NCBI GenBank assembly: GCA_903919215.1
Contig: CAIXHI010000272.1
Coordinates: 1 to 14,920 of the forward strand
Direction: 5' to 3'
From: an uncultured Acidimicrobiaceae bacterium
Lineage (GTDB): Bacteria; Actinomycetota; Acidimicrobiia; Acidimicrobiales; Ilumatobacteraceae
Length of the DNA stretch: 14,920 bases
A program made the position numbers and the translations under genes. Positions 1 through 7,149 of this stretch are shown here, piece by piece (position 1 is the first letter of the stretch; every line of letters starts with the position of its first letter). The notes beneath the pieces were generated by a model. It saw nothing but the letters and a program-made list of their open reading frames with translations, did not search any database and had not been told where the DNA came from.

Positions 1-33
1 TCAAACGGAAAGGGGCGGGGCGCGTGGCAACCT

Positions 34-1482
34 GTGCGGGTGAGCACCGCACCCTCTGCCGACCCGGCCGCCGAGCAGTACGACCTGATCATCGTCGGAT
101 CGGGCTCGGGGAACTCGATCATCGGCCCCGAAATGGATGGATGGCGCATCGCCATGGTGGAGCGTGGCGTGTTCGGCGGCACCTGCCTGAACCGCGGCTG
201 CATTCCCACGAAGATGCTGGTGTATCCAGCTGACCTCGCCGAGCAAGCTCGCCACGGTGAGCGCCTCGGAGTGCACACGAGCTTCGATGGTGCCGACTGG
301 CAGTCGATGGTGCACCGCATTTTCGGGCGCATCGACCCGATCGCCGAGGGCGGGCGCGACTACCGCGTGGGTCTCGCGAACGTCGATGTGTACGAAGGCG
401 GCGCCCACTTCGTCGGTGACCGCGAACTCGAGGTGTCGGGAACCCGCATTCGCGGTGTTCGGGTGGTGCTCGCTGCCGGTGCGCGCTCATTCATTCCCGA
501 TGTTCCCGGGTTGGATGATGTGCCGTTCCACACCAGCGACAGCATCATGCGCATCGCCCACCGGCCCGAGCACCTCGTGATCATCGGCGGCGGGTTCATC
601 GCCGCTGAGTTCGCACACATCTTCGCGGCCTTCGGTTCGCAGGTCACGATCATCAACCGCAGCCACCACCTGTTGCGCGCCGAGGACCACGACATCGCGC
701 AGCGGTTCACCGAGCTCGCCGCAGAACGTTTCGACCTGGCGCTGGGCGCGCACATCGAACGTGTGCGGCGTACCGACACCGGTATCTCCGTCGAACTCAC
801 CTGTGACGGCGGGTCGCGCACGATCGAGGGCGACGTGATGTTGGTGGCTGCCGGGCGGCGCCCCAACGGCGACCAGTTGCGCGTGGAGGTCGCCGGCATC
901 GACATGCACGAAGACGGTGCGGTGCCGGTCGATCAGTACGGCCGCACCAGTGCACCAGGCGTGTGGGCGCTCGGTGATATCAACGGTCGTCATCAGCTGA
1001 AGCACATGGCGAATGGCGAAGCGAAAGTGGTGCGCCACAACTTGCTGCACCCAGATTCGCTTCGCGAGTACGACAGCCGTCCCGCGCCGCACGCAGTCTT
1101 CTCCAGTCCGCAGATCGGCGCCGTAGGCCTCACCGAGGAGCAGGCGCTCCACCGTTTCCATGAGACCGGTCAGCCGTACTGCACGATCATCCAGCAATAC
1201 GGCAGTGCCGCATACGGCTGGGCGATGGAGGACACCACGTCGTTCTGCAAGCTGATCGGCGACCCGCGCACACGTATGGTGCTGGGCGCCCACGTCATTG
1301 GCCCGCAGGCCTCGCTGCTGGTGCAACTCCTGGTCCAGGGGATCCACCTCGGGCACACGGCCGACGAGATGGCCGTCGGTCAGGTGTGGATCCATCCCGC
1401 ACTCAGTGAGGTCGTGGAGCAGGCGCTGCTGTCGTTGATGGATGCGTTCGACGCCTGGTCCGCTGCCGAGTCCCAGCGCTGA
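34..1482 (+). CDS. mtr: mycothione reductase (FAD/NADPH disulfide reductase)
   Basis: Cytosolic flavoenzyme that reduces mycothiol disulfide with NADPH and so maintains the actinobacterial thiol pool. Seen: an N-terminal FAD-binding GSGSGN stretch (residues 22-27), the redox-active pair in GTCLNRGCIPTK (C51 and C56), a second Rossmann motif GGGFIAAEFA (about 185-194) for NADPH, a GDI segment of the FAD domain near residue 313, and the C-terminal dimer-interface motif HPALSE (H454, E459) that supplies the His-Glu pair. Its 482 residues compare with about 459 in Mycobacterium; the surplus is partly an N-terminal extension. The start is uncertain: GTG at 34 or GTG at 40, neither with a well-spaced Shine-Dalgarno. 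The CLNRGC and HPALSE context fits Mtr better than dihydrolipoamide dehydrogenase or mercuric reductase, but the call rests on motif resemblance. The gene ends immediately before a candidate regulatory region. Confidence 0.88.
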   Translation: MRVSTAPSADPAAEQYDLIIVGSGSGNSIIGPEMDGWRIAMVERGVFGGTCLNRGCIPTKMLVYPADLAEQARHGERLGVHTSFDGADWQSMVHRIFGRIDPIAEGGRDYRVGLANVDVYEGGAHFVGDRELEVSGTRIRGVRVVLAAGARSFIPDVPGLDDVPFHTSDSIMRIAHRPEHLVIIGGGFIAAEFAHIFAAFGSQVTIINRSHHLLRAEDHDIAQRFTELAAERFDLALGAHIERVRRTDTGISVELTCDGGSRTIEGDVMLVAAGRRPNGDQLRVEVAGIDMHEDGAVPVDQYGRTSAPGVWALGDINGRHQLKHMANGEAKVVRHNLLHPDSLREYDSRPAPHAVFSSPQIGAVGLTEEQALHRFHETGQPYCTIIQQYGSAAYGWAMEDTTSFCKLIGDPRTRMVLGAHVIGPQASLLVQLLVQGIHLGHTADEMAVGQVWIHPALSEVVEQALLSLMDAFDAWSAAESQR

Positions 1483-1503
1483 CTCTCACCGTTCTCTCAC
1501 GTT
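1483..1503 (+). promoter_or_regulatory. tandem CTCTCAC direct repeat, candidate response-regulator operator
   Basis: Two copies of CTCTCAC lie at 1483-1489 and 1494-1500, an 11-bp period (one helical turn), each followed by GTT after C/CC. OmpR/PhoB-family regulators, including mycobacterial MprA, bind such tandem direct repeats. The repeat begins right after the mtr stop codon and sits just upstream of a possible -35 element, where an activator would bind. The likely ligand is the response regulator encoded at 2177-2863, but that is inferred from family and proximity. Confidence 0.5.
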
Positions 1504-1510
1504 CTGCGGG

Positions 1511-1539
1511 TTGGGCCTTTACCCGCTGCTGCGCATCAT
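1511..1539 (+). promoter_or_regulatory. candidate promoter of the exported-protein/two-component unit
   Basis: TTGGGC (1511-1516) could be a -35 and CATCAT (1534-1539) a -10, with a 17-bp spacer; both match consensus only partly. The position directly downstream of the CTCTCAC repeats is what an activator-dependent promoter would look like. A 6-bp inverted repeat, GCGGGT (1506-1511) and ACCCGC (1521-1526), overlaps the -35; it has no T-tract and is a poor terminator for mtr. Confidence 0.3.
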
Positions 1540-1589
1540 GCATGGGCGCCACCCACGCACCTGGACACAGTTCCCGAAAGGACACCCAG

Positions 1590-2060
1590 ATGAACAAGAA
1601 GATTGTCGCCGCAGGTCTCGCTGTAGGCCTGCTGAGCGGAGCCGGAATCGGTTACGCACTCGAGAGCTCGGGGAATGCCGATGCCGGGAATCGCTCACAG
1701 GTCGTCGTCGCCTCGGGCGACAACGGCACTACGCCGATCGCGCTCGGTAGCGGCGGCCAGGGCAACCAGGGCGGTGTCGACCCGACCGCTCGCCTGCAGG
1801 CCGTCTTGCAGCCGTTGGTCGACAACGGCACCCTCACTCAGGCGCAGGCCGACAAGGTGATTGCGGCCCTCGCCGCTGCCGGTCCGCTCGGTCGCGGTGA
1901 CGGTGATGGCGATCATGGCGGTCCCGGCGGCGCCGATGATCAGCAGGGTCTGCCCGACAAGCCCGGCCAGAACGGTCAGAACGGTCAATCCGGTCAGAAC
2001 GGCCGCCCCCCGATGATCGATGCCGGCCCAGCCGACTCGACCACCACCACCATCAAGTGA
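1590..2060 (+). CDS. small exported Gly/Asp/Asn-rich protein upstream of the two-component genes
   Basis: A 156-residue protein of unknown function. A short basic start (MNKK) and hydrophobic stretch (residues about 5-23) indicate a signal peptide or membrane anchor. Residues about 67-97 form a probable helical hairpin with LVDNGTLTQAQADKV, a pattern I recognise from small secreted actinobacterial proteins but cannot name. The C-terminal half is low complexity: a DGDGDHGG stretch (about 104-111), a four-copy GQN/GQS repeat (127-138) and a Thr-rich end. The ATG at 1590 is preceded by GAAAGGA (1576-1582) at good spacing. It lies behind the CTCTCAC repeats and ahead of the response regulator, so it may be a target or accessory of that system. 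No catalytic motif is visible. Confidence 0.75.
   Translation: MNKKIVAAGLAVGLLSGAGIGYALESSGNADAGNRSQVVVASGDNGTTPIALGSGGQGNQGGVDPTARLQAVLQPLVDNGTLTQAQADKVIAALAAAGPLGRGDGDGDHGGPGGADDQQGLPDKPGQNGQNGQSGQNGRPPMIDAGPADSTTTTIK
1965..2000 (+). repeat. four-copy 9-bp coding repeat
   Basis: Consecutive 9-bp units GGCCAGAAC, GGTCAGAAC, GGTCAATCC and GGTCAGAAC encode GQN-GQN-GQS-GQN in the exported protein. The units are near-identical at DNA level, so copy number may vary between strains through slippage. Confidence 0.8.
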
Positions 2061-2068
2061 CATGCAAG

Positions 2069-2086
2069 CGGCGGTGAGCACCGCCG
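2069..2086 (+). other. short GC-rich hairpin after the exported-protein gene
   Basis: CGGCGGT (2069-2075) pairs perfectly with ACCGCCG (2080-2086) across a GAGC tetraloop, starting 9 nt after the stop codon at 2058-2060. There is no following T-tract, so it may protect the 3' end of an mRNA rather than act as a classical terminator. Confidence 0.45.
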
Positions 2087-2097
2087 ACAGGTCGTAC

Positions 2098-2135
2098 GAT
2101 CGGCCGGGAAGGTCGTCCTCCCCTCCCGGCCGATC
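2098..2135 (+). terminator. 12-bp perfect hairpin between exported protein and response regulator
   Basis: GATCGGCCGGGA (2098-2109) is the exact reverse complement of TCCCGGCCGATC (2124-2135), giving a 12-bp GC-rich stem with a 14-nt loop. It stands about 40 nt upstream of the response-regulator start. No T-run follows, so it is either a GC-rich actinobacterial-type terminator/attenuator or an mRNA-stability element that sets the exported protein apart from the two-component genes. A palindromic protein-binding site is also possible. Confidence 0.5.
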
Positions 2136-2176
2136 CCCGATCGCCCACCACACAGGACACAGGCAGGAACAACACC

Positions 2177-2863
2177 ATGAGCGGACGGATTCTCCTCGCC
2201 GACGACGATCGTGCGATCCGCGAGGCACTCACTCGTGCGCTCACGCTGGAGGGCTACGACGTGGTGCAGGCTCCCGATGGGGCGCAGGCTCTGTCGCTGA
2301 TCGAGAGCAGCAAACCCGATGTGGCCGTGCTCGATGTGATGATGCCGAACGTCGATGGCCTCACCGTGTGTCGAGTGTTGCGTGCTGAGCGCAACCGGAT
2401 CCCGGTGCTGATGCTCACCGCTCGCACCGAGACTCCTGATCGGGTGGCGGGCCTTGACGCCGGTGCCGACGATTATCTGGCCAAGCCGTTCGACCTCGAC
2501 GAACTGCTGGCTCGCATTCGCGCCCTGCTGCGCCGTGCTCGCCCCGAGGACGAAGCCACCGGCGAACCGCTGCAGTTGGCTGATCTGCGCATTGACCCGA
2601 CAGCGCGTCGCGTGTGGCGCAGTCAGCGCGAGATTGAATTGTCCAAGACCGAGTTCGACCTGTTGGAACTGTTGGTGCGCAACCAGGGGATCGTGCTCGA
2701 ACACAGCACGATCTACGACCGCATCTGGGGCTACGACTTCGGCCCCGACTCCAAGAACCTCGCGGTCTACATCTCGTACCTGCGGCGCAAGCTGGAGGGC
2801 GATGGCGAGACCAAACTGATCCACACCGTTCGAGGTGTGGGCTACACGGTGCGTGTCGGGTGA
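2177..2863 (+). CDS. OmpR-family response regulator, MprA-like
   Basis: A 228-residue DNA-binding response regulator. The receiver domain (about 4-118) has all catalytic marks: acidic cluster D9-D11, phosphoacceptor D53 in VLDVMMP, T81 and K103 in AKPFD. The C-terminal winged helix (about 130-226) carries LSKTEFDLLELL, VYISYLRRKL and the terminal VRGVGY motif of the OmpR/PhoB class. The ATG at 2177 is preceded by AGGCAGGAA (2161-2169). The stop overlaps the kinase start by 4 nt (GTGA), so the pair is translationally coupled. Overall resemblance is to mycobacterial MprA, but orthology cannot be shown here; TcrA- or CseB-type relatives share the motifs. It plausibly binds the CTCTCAC repeat at 1483-1500. 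Confidence 0.92.
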   Translation: MSGRILLADDDRAIREALTRALTLEGYDVVQAPDGAQALSLIESSKPDVAVLDVMMPNVDGLTVCRVLRAERNRIPVLMLTARTETPDRVAGLDAGADDYLAKPFDLDELLARIRALLRRARPEDEATGEPLQLADLRIDPTARRVWRSQREIELSKTEFDLLELLVRNQGIVLEHSTIYDRIWGYDFGPDSKNLAVYISYLRRKLEGDGETKLIHTVRGVGYTVRVG

Positions 2864-4215
2864 GCCTGCGACTCAAGCTCGTCCTTGCGCTCACGCTGTT
2901 AGCCGTGTGTGCGACTGCGGCCATTGGTGTCGCGTCGTACACCACCACCAAGCGACAGATGGAACACACCGTCGACCGTTCGCTGGAGACGGCATCGCTG
3001 CAGTTCACCGAGCGCCCCGGTATGGGCGACCCGGACAACGACGGTGACGGCACTGGCAATGGCAATGCACACGTACCGGGTGGGGACCGTCCGCGCAGTT
3101 TTGAACAGGTGCTGTACCAGCGCATCGATTCGCTCGGGATGGTGTTGGTGTCACCGACTTCTGGTGAACTGCCGATCAGCGGCGCCGACCTCGCGGTGGC
3201 GGCCAGTGCCGATGTAAACGCCCGCACCCGTTACGAGGTCGACCTCGACGGCGAACCGTTCCGAATGCTGACCGTGAAATACAAGGACGGCGCCGCTCAG
3301 TTCGCACGCTCGCTCGACGAGAGCCAGAAGTCGCTGTCGGCCATCCTGCGCAGCACCCTCCTTGCGGTGCTCATCGTCGCGATCGTGTCGGCGCTGTTGG
3401 GTTGGCTGGTCGCCCGACAGATCACACGCCGACTCTTGCGTCTGACGCTCGCAGCGGGGGTGGTGGCTTCCACCGGGCGGCTCGACGTAGAGGTGCCCAC
3501 CGATGGCAGTGACGAGACCGGTCAGCTGGGGCGAGCCTTCAGCGGCATGCTCTCTGCGCTGCACACCAGTCGTCAGGAACAGCACCAGTTGGTGCAGGAC
3601 GCCAGCCACGAACTGCGCACACCGCTCACCAGTCTGCGCACGAACGTCTCGGTGTTGCGTCGTGGGTTCGCCAGCCTCGACGATCAGTCGCGCGACCAGT
3701 TGCTGGCCGATCTCGACAGCGAGACCCGCGAACTCACCGACCTGGTGAACGAACTCGTGGAACTCGCCACTGATCGGCGCGACGACGAAGCTGTGCAACC
3801 GGTCCGTCTCGGTGATCCGGCTCAACGGGCCGCAGCGCGATCGCGTCGCCGCTTCTCGCGCGACGTGATTGTCGTCGCCGATGAGTCCACGATCGACGGT
3901 CGACCGAATGCGATCGAGCGCGCCATTCAGAACCTGATCGACAACGCCTGCAAGTTCGCCCCCGATGGGTCAGTGGAGGTCACCGTCCTCGACGGCAAGG
4001 TGACCGTGCGCGACCACGGACCGGGGCTGCAGGAGCGGGACATACCGCAGCTGTTCGACCGCTTCTACCGATCGGTGGAGATGCGCAGCAAGCCTGGCTC
4101 GGGGCTGGGGCTGGCAATTGTGAAGTCCGTTGTCGACGCTCACGGTGGCGAGGTGTTTGCCCAGAACGCACCTGACGGCGGCGCCGTGCTCGGGTTCACG
4201 GTTCCGATCTCTTAA
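2860..4215 (+). CDS. sensor histidine kinase, MprB-like
   Basis: A 451-residue membrane kinase that would phosphorylate the regulator encoded just upstream. Order: TM1 (about 5-27), extracytoplasmic sensor region (about 28-162), TM2 (about 163-186), HAMP linker (to about 235), dimerisation domain with phosphoacceptor H250 in ASHELRTPLTSLR, then the ATPase domain with N-box N358/N362, G1 motif DHGPG (D385) and G2 motif GSGLGL (from G413). All key catalytic residues are present. The sensor region contains a DPDNDGDG stretch (57-64), which matches the start of calcium-binding DxDxDG loops; the usual acidic residue at loop position 12 is absent. The GTG start at 2860 overlaps the regulator stop. 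The stop lies 6 nt before a GH3 gene. The actual signal is unknown. Confidence 0.92.
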   Translation: MSLRLKLVLALTLLAVCATAAIGVASYTTTKRQMEHTVDRSLETASLQFTERPGMGDPDNDGDGTGNGNAHVPGGDRPRSFEQVLYQRIDSLGMVLVSPTSGELPISGADLAVAASADVNARTRYEVDLDGEPFRMLTVKYKDGAAQFARSLDESQKSLSAILRSTLLAVLIVAIVSALLGWLVARQITRRLLRLTLAAGVVASTGRLDVEVPTDGSDETGQLGRAFSGMLSALHTSRQEQHQLVQDASHELRTPLTSLRTNVSVLRRGFASLDDQSRDQLLADLDSETRELTDLVNELVELATDRRDDEAVQPVRLGDPAQRAAARSRRRFSRDVIVVADESTIDGRPNAIERAIQNLIDNACKFAPDGSVEVTVLDGKVTVRDHGPGLQERDIPQLFDRFYRSVEMRSKPGSGLGLAIVKSVVDAHGGEVFAQNAPDGGAVLGFTVPIS

Positions 4216-4221
4216 CATCCC

Positions 4222-6648
4222 GTGTCGAACGGGGGATTCGTGACAATTGACATCGACGCAGTGATGGCCGCGCTGACACTCGAGCAGAAGGTGAGCCTGC
4301 TGGGCGGGCACGACAACTGGCACACGGCCACCCTGCCTGGTGTGCCGGCGATTCGTTGCAGCGATGGGCCGGCAGGCGTCCGCGGTACCAAGTGGAACGG
4401 CCCAGCGTCGGCCTCGTTCCCGTGCGCCACGGCGCTCGGCGCATCGTTCGATCCGGCACTCGTGGAGGCGGTCGGCGCGGCCATCGGTCGCGAAGCGCGA
4501 TCGAAGAGTGCGCACGTGTTGCTCGCCCCCACCGTGAACCTGCACCGCACACCCATCGGCGGCCGCAACTTCGAGTGCATGAGCGAAGACCCGTTGCTCA
4601 CGGCGCGTATCGCCGGCGCATACATCCGTGGCGTGCAGAGCCAGGGGGTGGCCTGTTGTATCAAGCACTTCGTGGCCAACGACACGGAGTACGAACGGCA
4701 CACCATCTCGTCCGAGGTCGACCCGGTCACGTTACGTGAGGCGTATCTACTGCCATTCGAACAGGCGGTGAGCGCGGTGGCCGACGGTGGCGCCGGTGTA
4801 CGTGCGTTGATGAGTTCGTACAACCGGGTCAATGGCGTCTACGCCAGTGAGCACCCGGAGTTGCTGCGGCATGTGCTGCGCGACGAGTGGGGTTTCGACG
4901 GGGTCGTGATCAGCGACTGGTTCGGTACGCACACGGCCGCTGAGTCGTTGGAGGCGAGCCTCGACCTGGAGATGCCCGGGCCGCCACGCGAACGTGGCGA
5001 CGCGTTGCTGGCGGCCGTGCGCGACGGCCGCACCACCGAGGCGCGTGTTGACGAATCGGTGCGGCGGCTGCTGCGATTGGCCGACTGGTCTGGCGCCGGC
5101 GATGGAGATGGCAGCGAACGCACCGACGATTCACCCGAGACACGGGCGATCATCCGCCGTGCAGCCATCGCCGGCACGGTGTTGTTGAAGAACGACGGCG
5201 GGGTGTTGCCGATTGCGGGTAGCAGCCGAATCGCGCTGCTCGGACCCAACGCCGCTCGCGGGCAGGTGCAAGGTGGTGGCAGCGCGCAGGTGCGTGTGCA
5301 GCGAGCGTCGAATCCGCTGGTCGCGTTGCAGCAACGCGGAGTGGAACTGGTGCACGAGCCGGGTTGCTCGATCGAGAAGCGGCTACGAGCGATGCGTGGC
5401 ACCTTCCACTTGCAGTACGAGGACACTGCTGGCAACCGGGCGCAGGACACTGTCGACCGTTTGAGCTTCCTGTGGATGGAAGCGCCCGGTAACGGTATTG
5501 ACCGCTCCGACTTCCGGCTGACGGCGCGCGGAACGTTTGTTCCCGATGTCACCGGTGACTGGCAGATCGGTCTCACCGTGGTGGGGCCGTGCGTGCTGCG
5601 CATCGACGGCGAGGTGGTGATCGACCTCAGCACACCGCAGACCGGTGGCGCGTTCTTCGGCCTCGGGAACGACGAGGTCCGCGCCACAGTGGCGTGCGAA
5701 GCCGGTGTCGTTCGGGCTGTCGAGGTGGAGATGGGCCACGTCGAGCGCGGTCAGGTCCGTGGTCTGCTCGTGGGCGCGGCGCCGCCGGTGTTGGTCGATG
5801 CGATGGCGGCGGCGGTCGCTGCCGCCGCTGCCGCGGACGTGGCCGTCGTGGTGGTGGGAACCAGTTCGGACTGGGAGACCGAGGGTGAAGACCGCACGAC
5901 GTTGGCGCTGCCCGGTGATCAGGACGCGCTCGTGGCCCAGGTGGCAGCCGTGAACCCGCGCACCATCGTCGTGGTGAATGCCGGGTCTCCTGTCGCGATG
6001 CCGTGGTTGGACGACGTGGCGGCGGTGATGCAGGTGTGGTTCCCCGGTGAGGAGTTCGGCGAGGCGCTGGCCGACATCCTGCTGGGGATCGCCGAACCCG
6101 GTGGGCGGCTGCCGGTCACATTGCCGCACCGCCTGGAGGACACTCCCGCGTTTGCTCACTACCCGGGGCACGACGGAATGATGGACTACGCCGAAGGACT
6201 ACTGATCGGGCACCGCTGGTACGACGCCACCGGGGTCGAGCCGTTGTTCCCATTCGGGCACGGACTCGGCTACACCACATGGGAACTCGAGTCGGCGACG
6301 GTCAGCGGCGCGATCGATGGTGGGGTCACGCTGACCACCACCGTGCGCAACACGGGTACACGCGAGGGGAGCACGGTGGTGCAGTGCTACGTCGAACCAC
6401 CGACCGTCCAGGGGATCGCGTCGGCGCCGCAGCGCCCGGTGCGCACCCTGCGCGGGTTTGCCAAGGTGGTCGCCGGCCCAGGAACGACCGCGTCTGCCAC
6501 CATCCGGCTCGACCGGCGAGCGTTCAGCCAGTGGGACGAAGCAACCCGTGCGTGGATCGTGTCTGCGGGCGACCACCGCATCGTGGCCGGCTTCTCGTCA
6601 CGTTCGTTGCAGCTCGCCGGGGAATGCCCCGCTCCGGCGGGCGGTTGA
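4222..6648 (+). CDS. GH3 beta-glucosidase with PA14 insert
   Basis: An 808-residue glycoside hydrolase family 3 enzyme, predicted to remove terminal beta-linked glucose (or a related sugar) from oligosaccharides or glycosides. Seen: an N-terminal TIM-barrel domain with SDGPAGVRG, the KHF..ND region (K148, H149) and the nucleophile motif VVISDWFG (D232). The alpha/beta domain holds the probable acid/base E554 in TEGEDR; it is split by a PA14-type insert (about 390-530), as in Kluyveromyces-type BglI. A C-terminal Fn3-like domain follows PFGHGLGY. No signal peptide is visible, so it is probably cytoplasmic and acts on imported glycosides. Start alternatives are GTG 4222 (no Shine-Dalgarno) and GTG 4240, which has GGGGGA at 4231-4236 but only 3 nt spacing. 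Exact substrate cannot be read from sequence. Confidence 0.93.
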   Translation: MSNGGFVTIDIDAVMAALTLEQKVSLLGGHDNWHTATLPGVPAIRCSDGPAGVRGTKWNGPASASFPCATALGASFDPALVEAVGAAIGREARSKSAHVLLAPTVNLHRTPIGGRNFECMSEDPLLTARIAGAYIRGVQSQGVACCIKHFVANDTEYERHTISSEVDPVTLREAYLLPFEQAVSAVADGGAGVRALMSSYNRVNGVYASEHPELLRHVLRDEWGFDGVVISDWFGTHTAAESLEASLDLEMPGPPRERGDALLAAVRDGRTTEARVDESVRRLLRLADWSGAGDGDGSERTDDSPETRAIIRRAAIAGTVLLKNDGGVLPIAGSSRIALLGPNAARGQVQGGGSAQVRVQRASNPLVALQQRGVELVHEPGCSIEKRLRAMRGTFHLQYEDTAGNRAQDTVDRLSFLWMEAPGNGIDRSDFRLTARGTFVPDVTGDWQIGLTVVGPCVLRIDGEVVIDLSTPQTGGAFFGLGNDEVRATVACEAGVVRAVEVEMGHVERGQVRGLLVGAAPPVLVDAMAAAVAAAAAADVAVVVVGTSSDWETEGEDRTTLALPGDQDALVAQVAAVNPRTIVVVNAGSPVAMPWLDDVAAVMQVWFPGEEFGEALADILLGIAEPGGRLPVTLPHRLEDTPAFAHYPGHDGMMDYAEGLLIGHRWYDATGVEPLFPFGHGLGYTTWELESATVSGAIDGGVTLTTTVRNTGTREGSTVVQCYVEPPTVQGIASAPQRPVRTLRGFAKVVAGPGTTASATIRLDRRAFSQWDEATRAWIVSAGDHRIVAGFSSRSLQLAGECPAPAGG

Positions 6649-6655
6649 CTGCGGC

Positions 6656-7129
6656 ATGTCCGCAACCTCCGACCCCATCCGCGACGTCGCCACCGTCGAA
6701 CGTCTCGTCAACGCACCGGCAGCAGCAATCTTCGACGTGTTGGCCGACCCGTCGCGGCATCACGAGATCGATGGCTCAGGAACCGTCGTGCGTGCACCCG
6801 AAGGTTCGCAGCGTCTGGCCCTGGGTACGGTCTTCGGCATGTCGATGAAGATGGGTATCGGCTACTCGATGGCCAACACGGTCATCGAGTTCGAGGAGAA
6901 CCGTCGCATCGCCTGGCAGCCTCGCCCGACCGTTGCGCCGCTGCGTGCGTTCGTCGGTGGCCGCATCTGGCGTTACGAACTCGAGCCCACCGACGGCGGA
7001 ACGATCGTGCGTGAGAGTTGGGACATCCGCCACGAGAAGTTCTCGTTCATGGTGCGCCCGTTGCGCTCGAAGACGATCGATGCGATGACCAAGACGCTCG
7101 AGCGACTGGCCACCGTCGTCGAGGCCTGA
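6656..7129 (+). CDS. SRPBCC (polyketide cyclase/START-like) family protein
   Basis: A 157-residue protein of the SRPBCC superfamily, which binds hydrophobic ligands in a helix-grip fold. Seen: an N-terminal strand with VERLVNAPAAAIFDVLADPSRH, the typical entry of this fold; a central IEFEENRRIAWQP segment; a WRYELEP..GGTIVRESWD strand pair; and a long C-terminal helix (TIDAMTKTLERLATVV). No catalytic residues can be assigned. The ATG at 6656 lies 7 nt after the GH3 stop, so it is probably cotranscribed, although a functional link is not evident. It converges on the leftward LytR_C gene with only 19 nt between them. Confidence 0.82.
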   Translation: MSATSDPIRDVATVERLVNAPAAAIFDVLADPSRHHEIDGSGTVVRAPEGSQRLALGTVFGMSMKMGIGYSMANTVIEFEENRRIAWQPRPTVAPLRAFVGGRIWRYELEPTDGGTIVRESWDIRHEKFSFMVRPLRSKTIDAMTKTLERLATVVEA

Positions 7130-7149
7130 CGCCGCGTTGGGTGGGCGTC
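7128..7149. terminator. weak hairpin between convergent genes
   Basis: GACGCC (7128-7133) pairs with GGCGTC (7144-7149) across a 10-nt loop, overlapping the stop codons of the two convergent genes. It is the only candidate bidirectional terminator in this gap. It is short and lacks T-runs. Confidence 0.25.

Noticed and set aside
487..1395. Long open frame antisense to mycothione reductase (302 codons)
   Set aside because: High-GC codon bias commonly opens antisense frames; the translation has no recognisable domain and mtr on the other strand is clearly real.
1506..1526. GCGGGT/ACCCGC hairpin as the mtr terminator
   Set aside because: Only 6 bp with no T-run, and it overlaps the probable promoter of the next gene.
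1994..2824. Long minus-strand open frame over the response regulator (276 codons)
   Set aside because: It covers the well-supported response regulator and both hairpins; no family features.
5383..6171. Minus-strand open frame inside the GH3 gene (262 codons)
   Set aside because: His/Arg-rich translation typical of a shadow frame; the GH3 coding frame is intact with all motifs.
4222..7129. Secreted polysaccharide-degradation locus
   Set aside because: The GH3 protein has no signal peptide, and no transporter, binding protein or second glycosidase is nearby.
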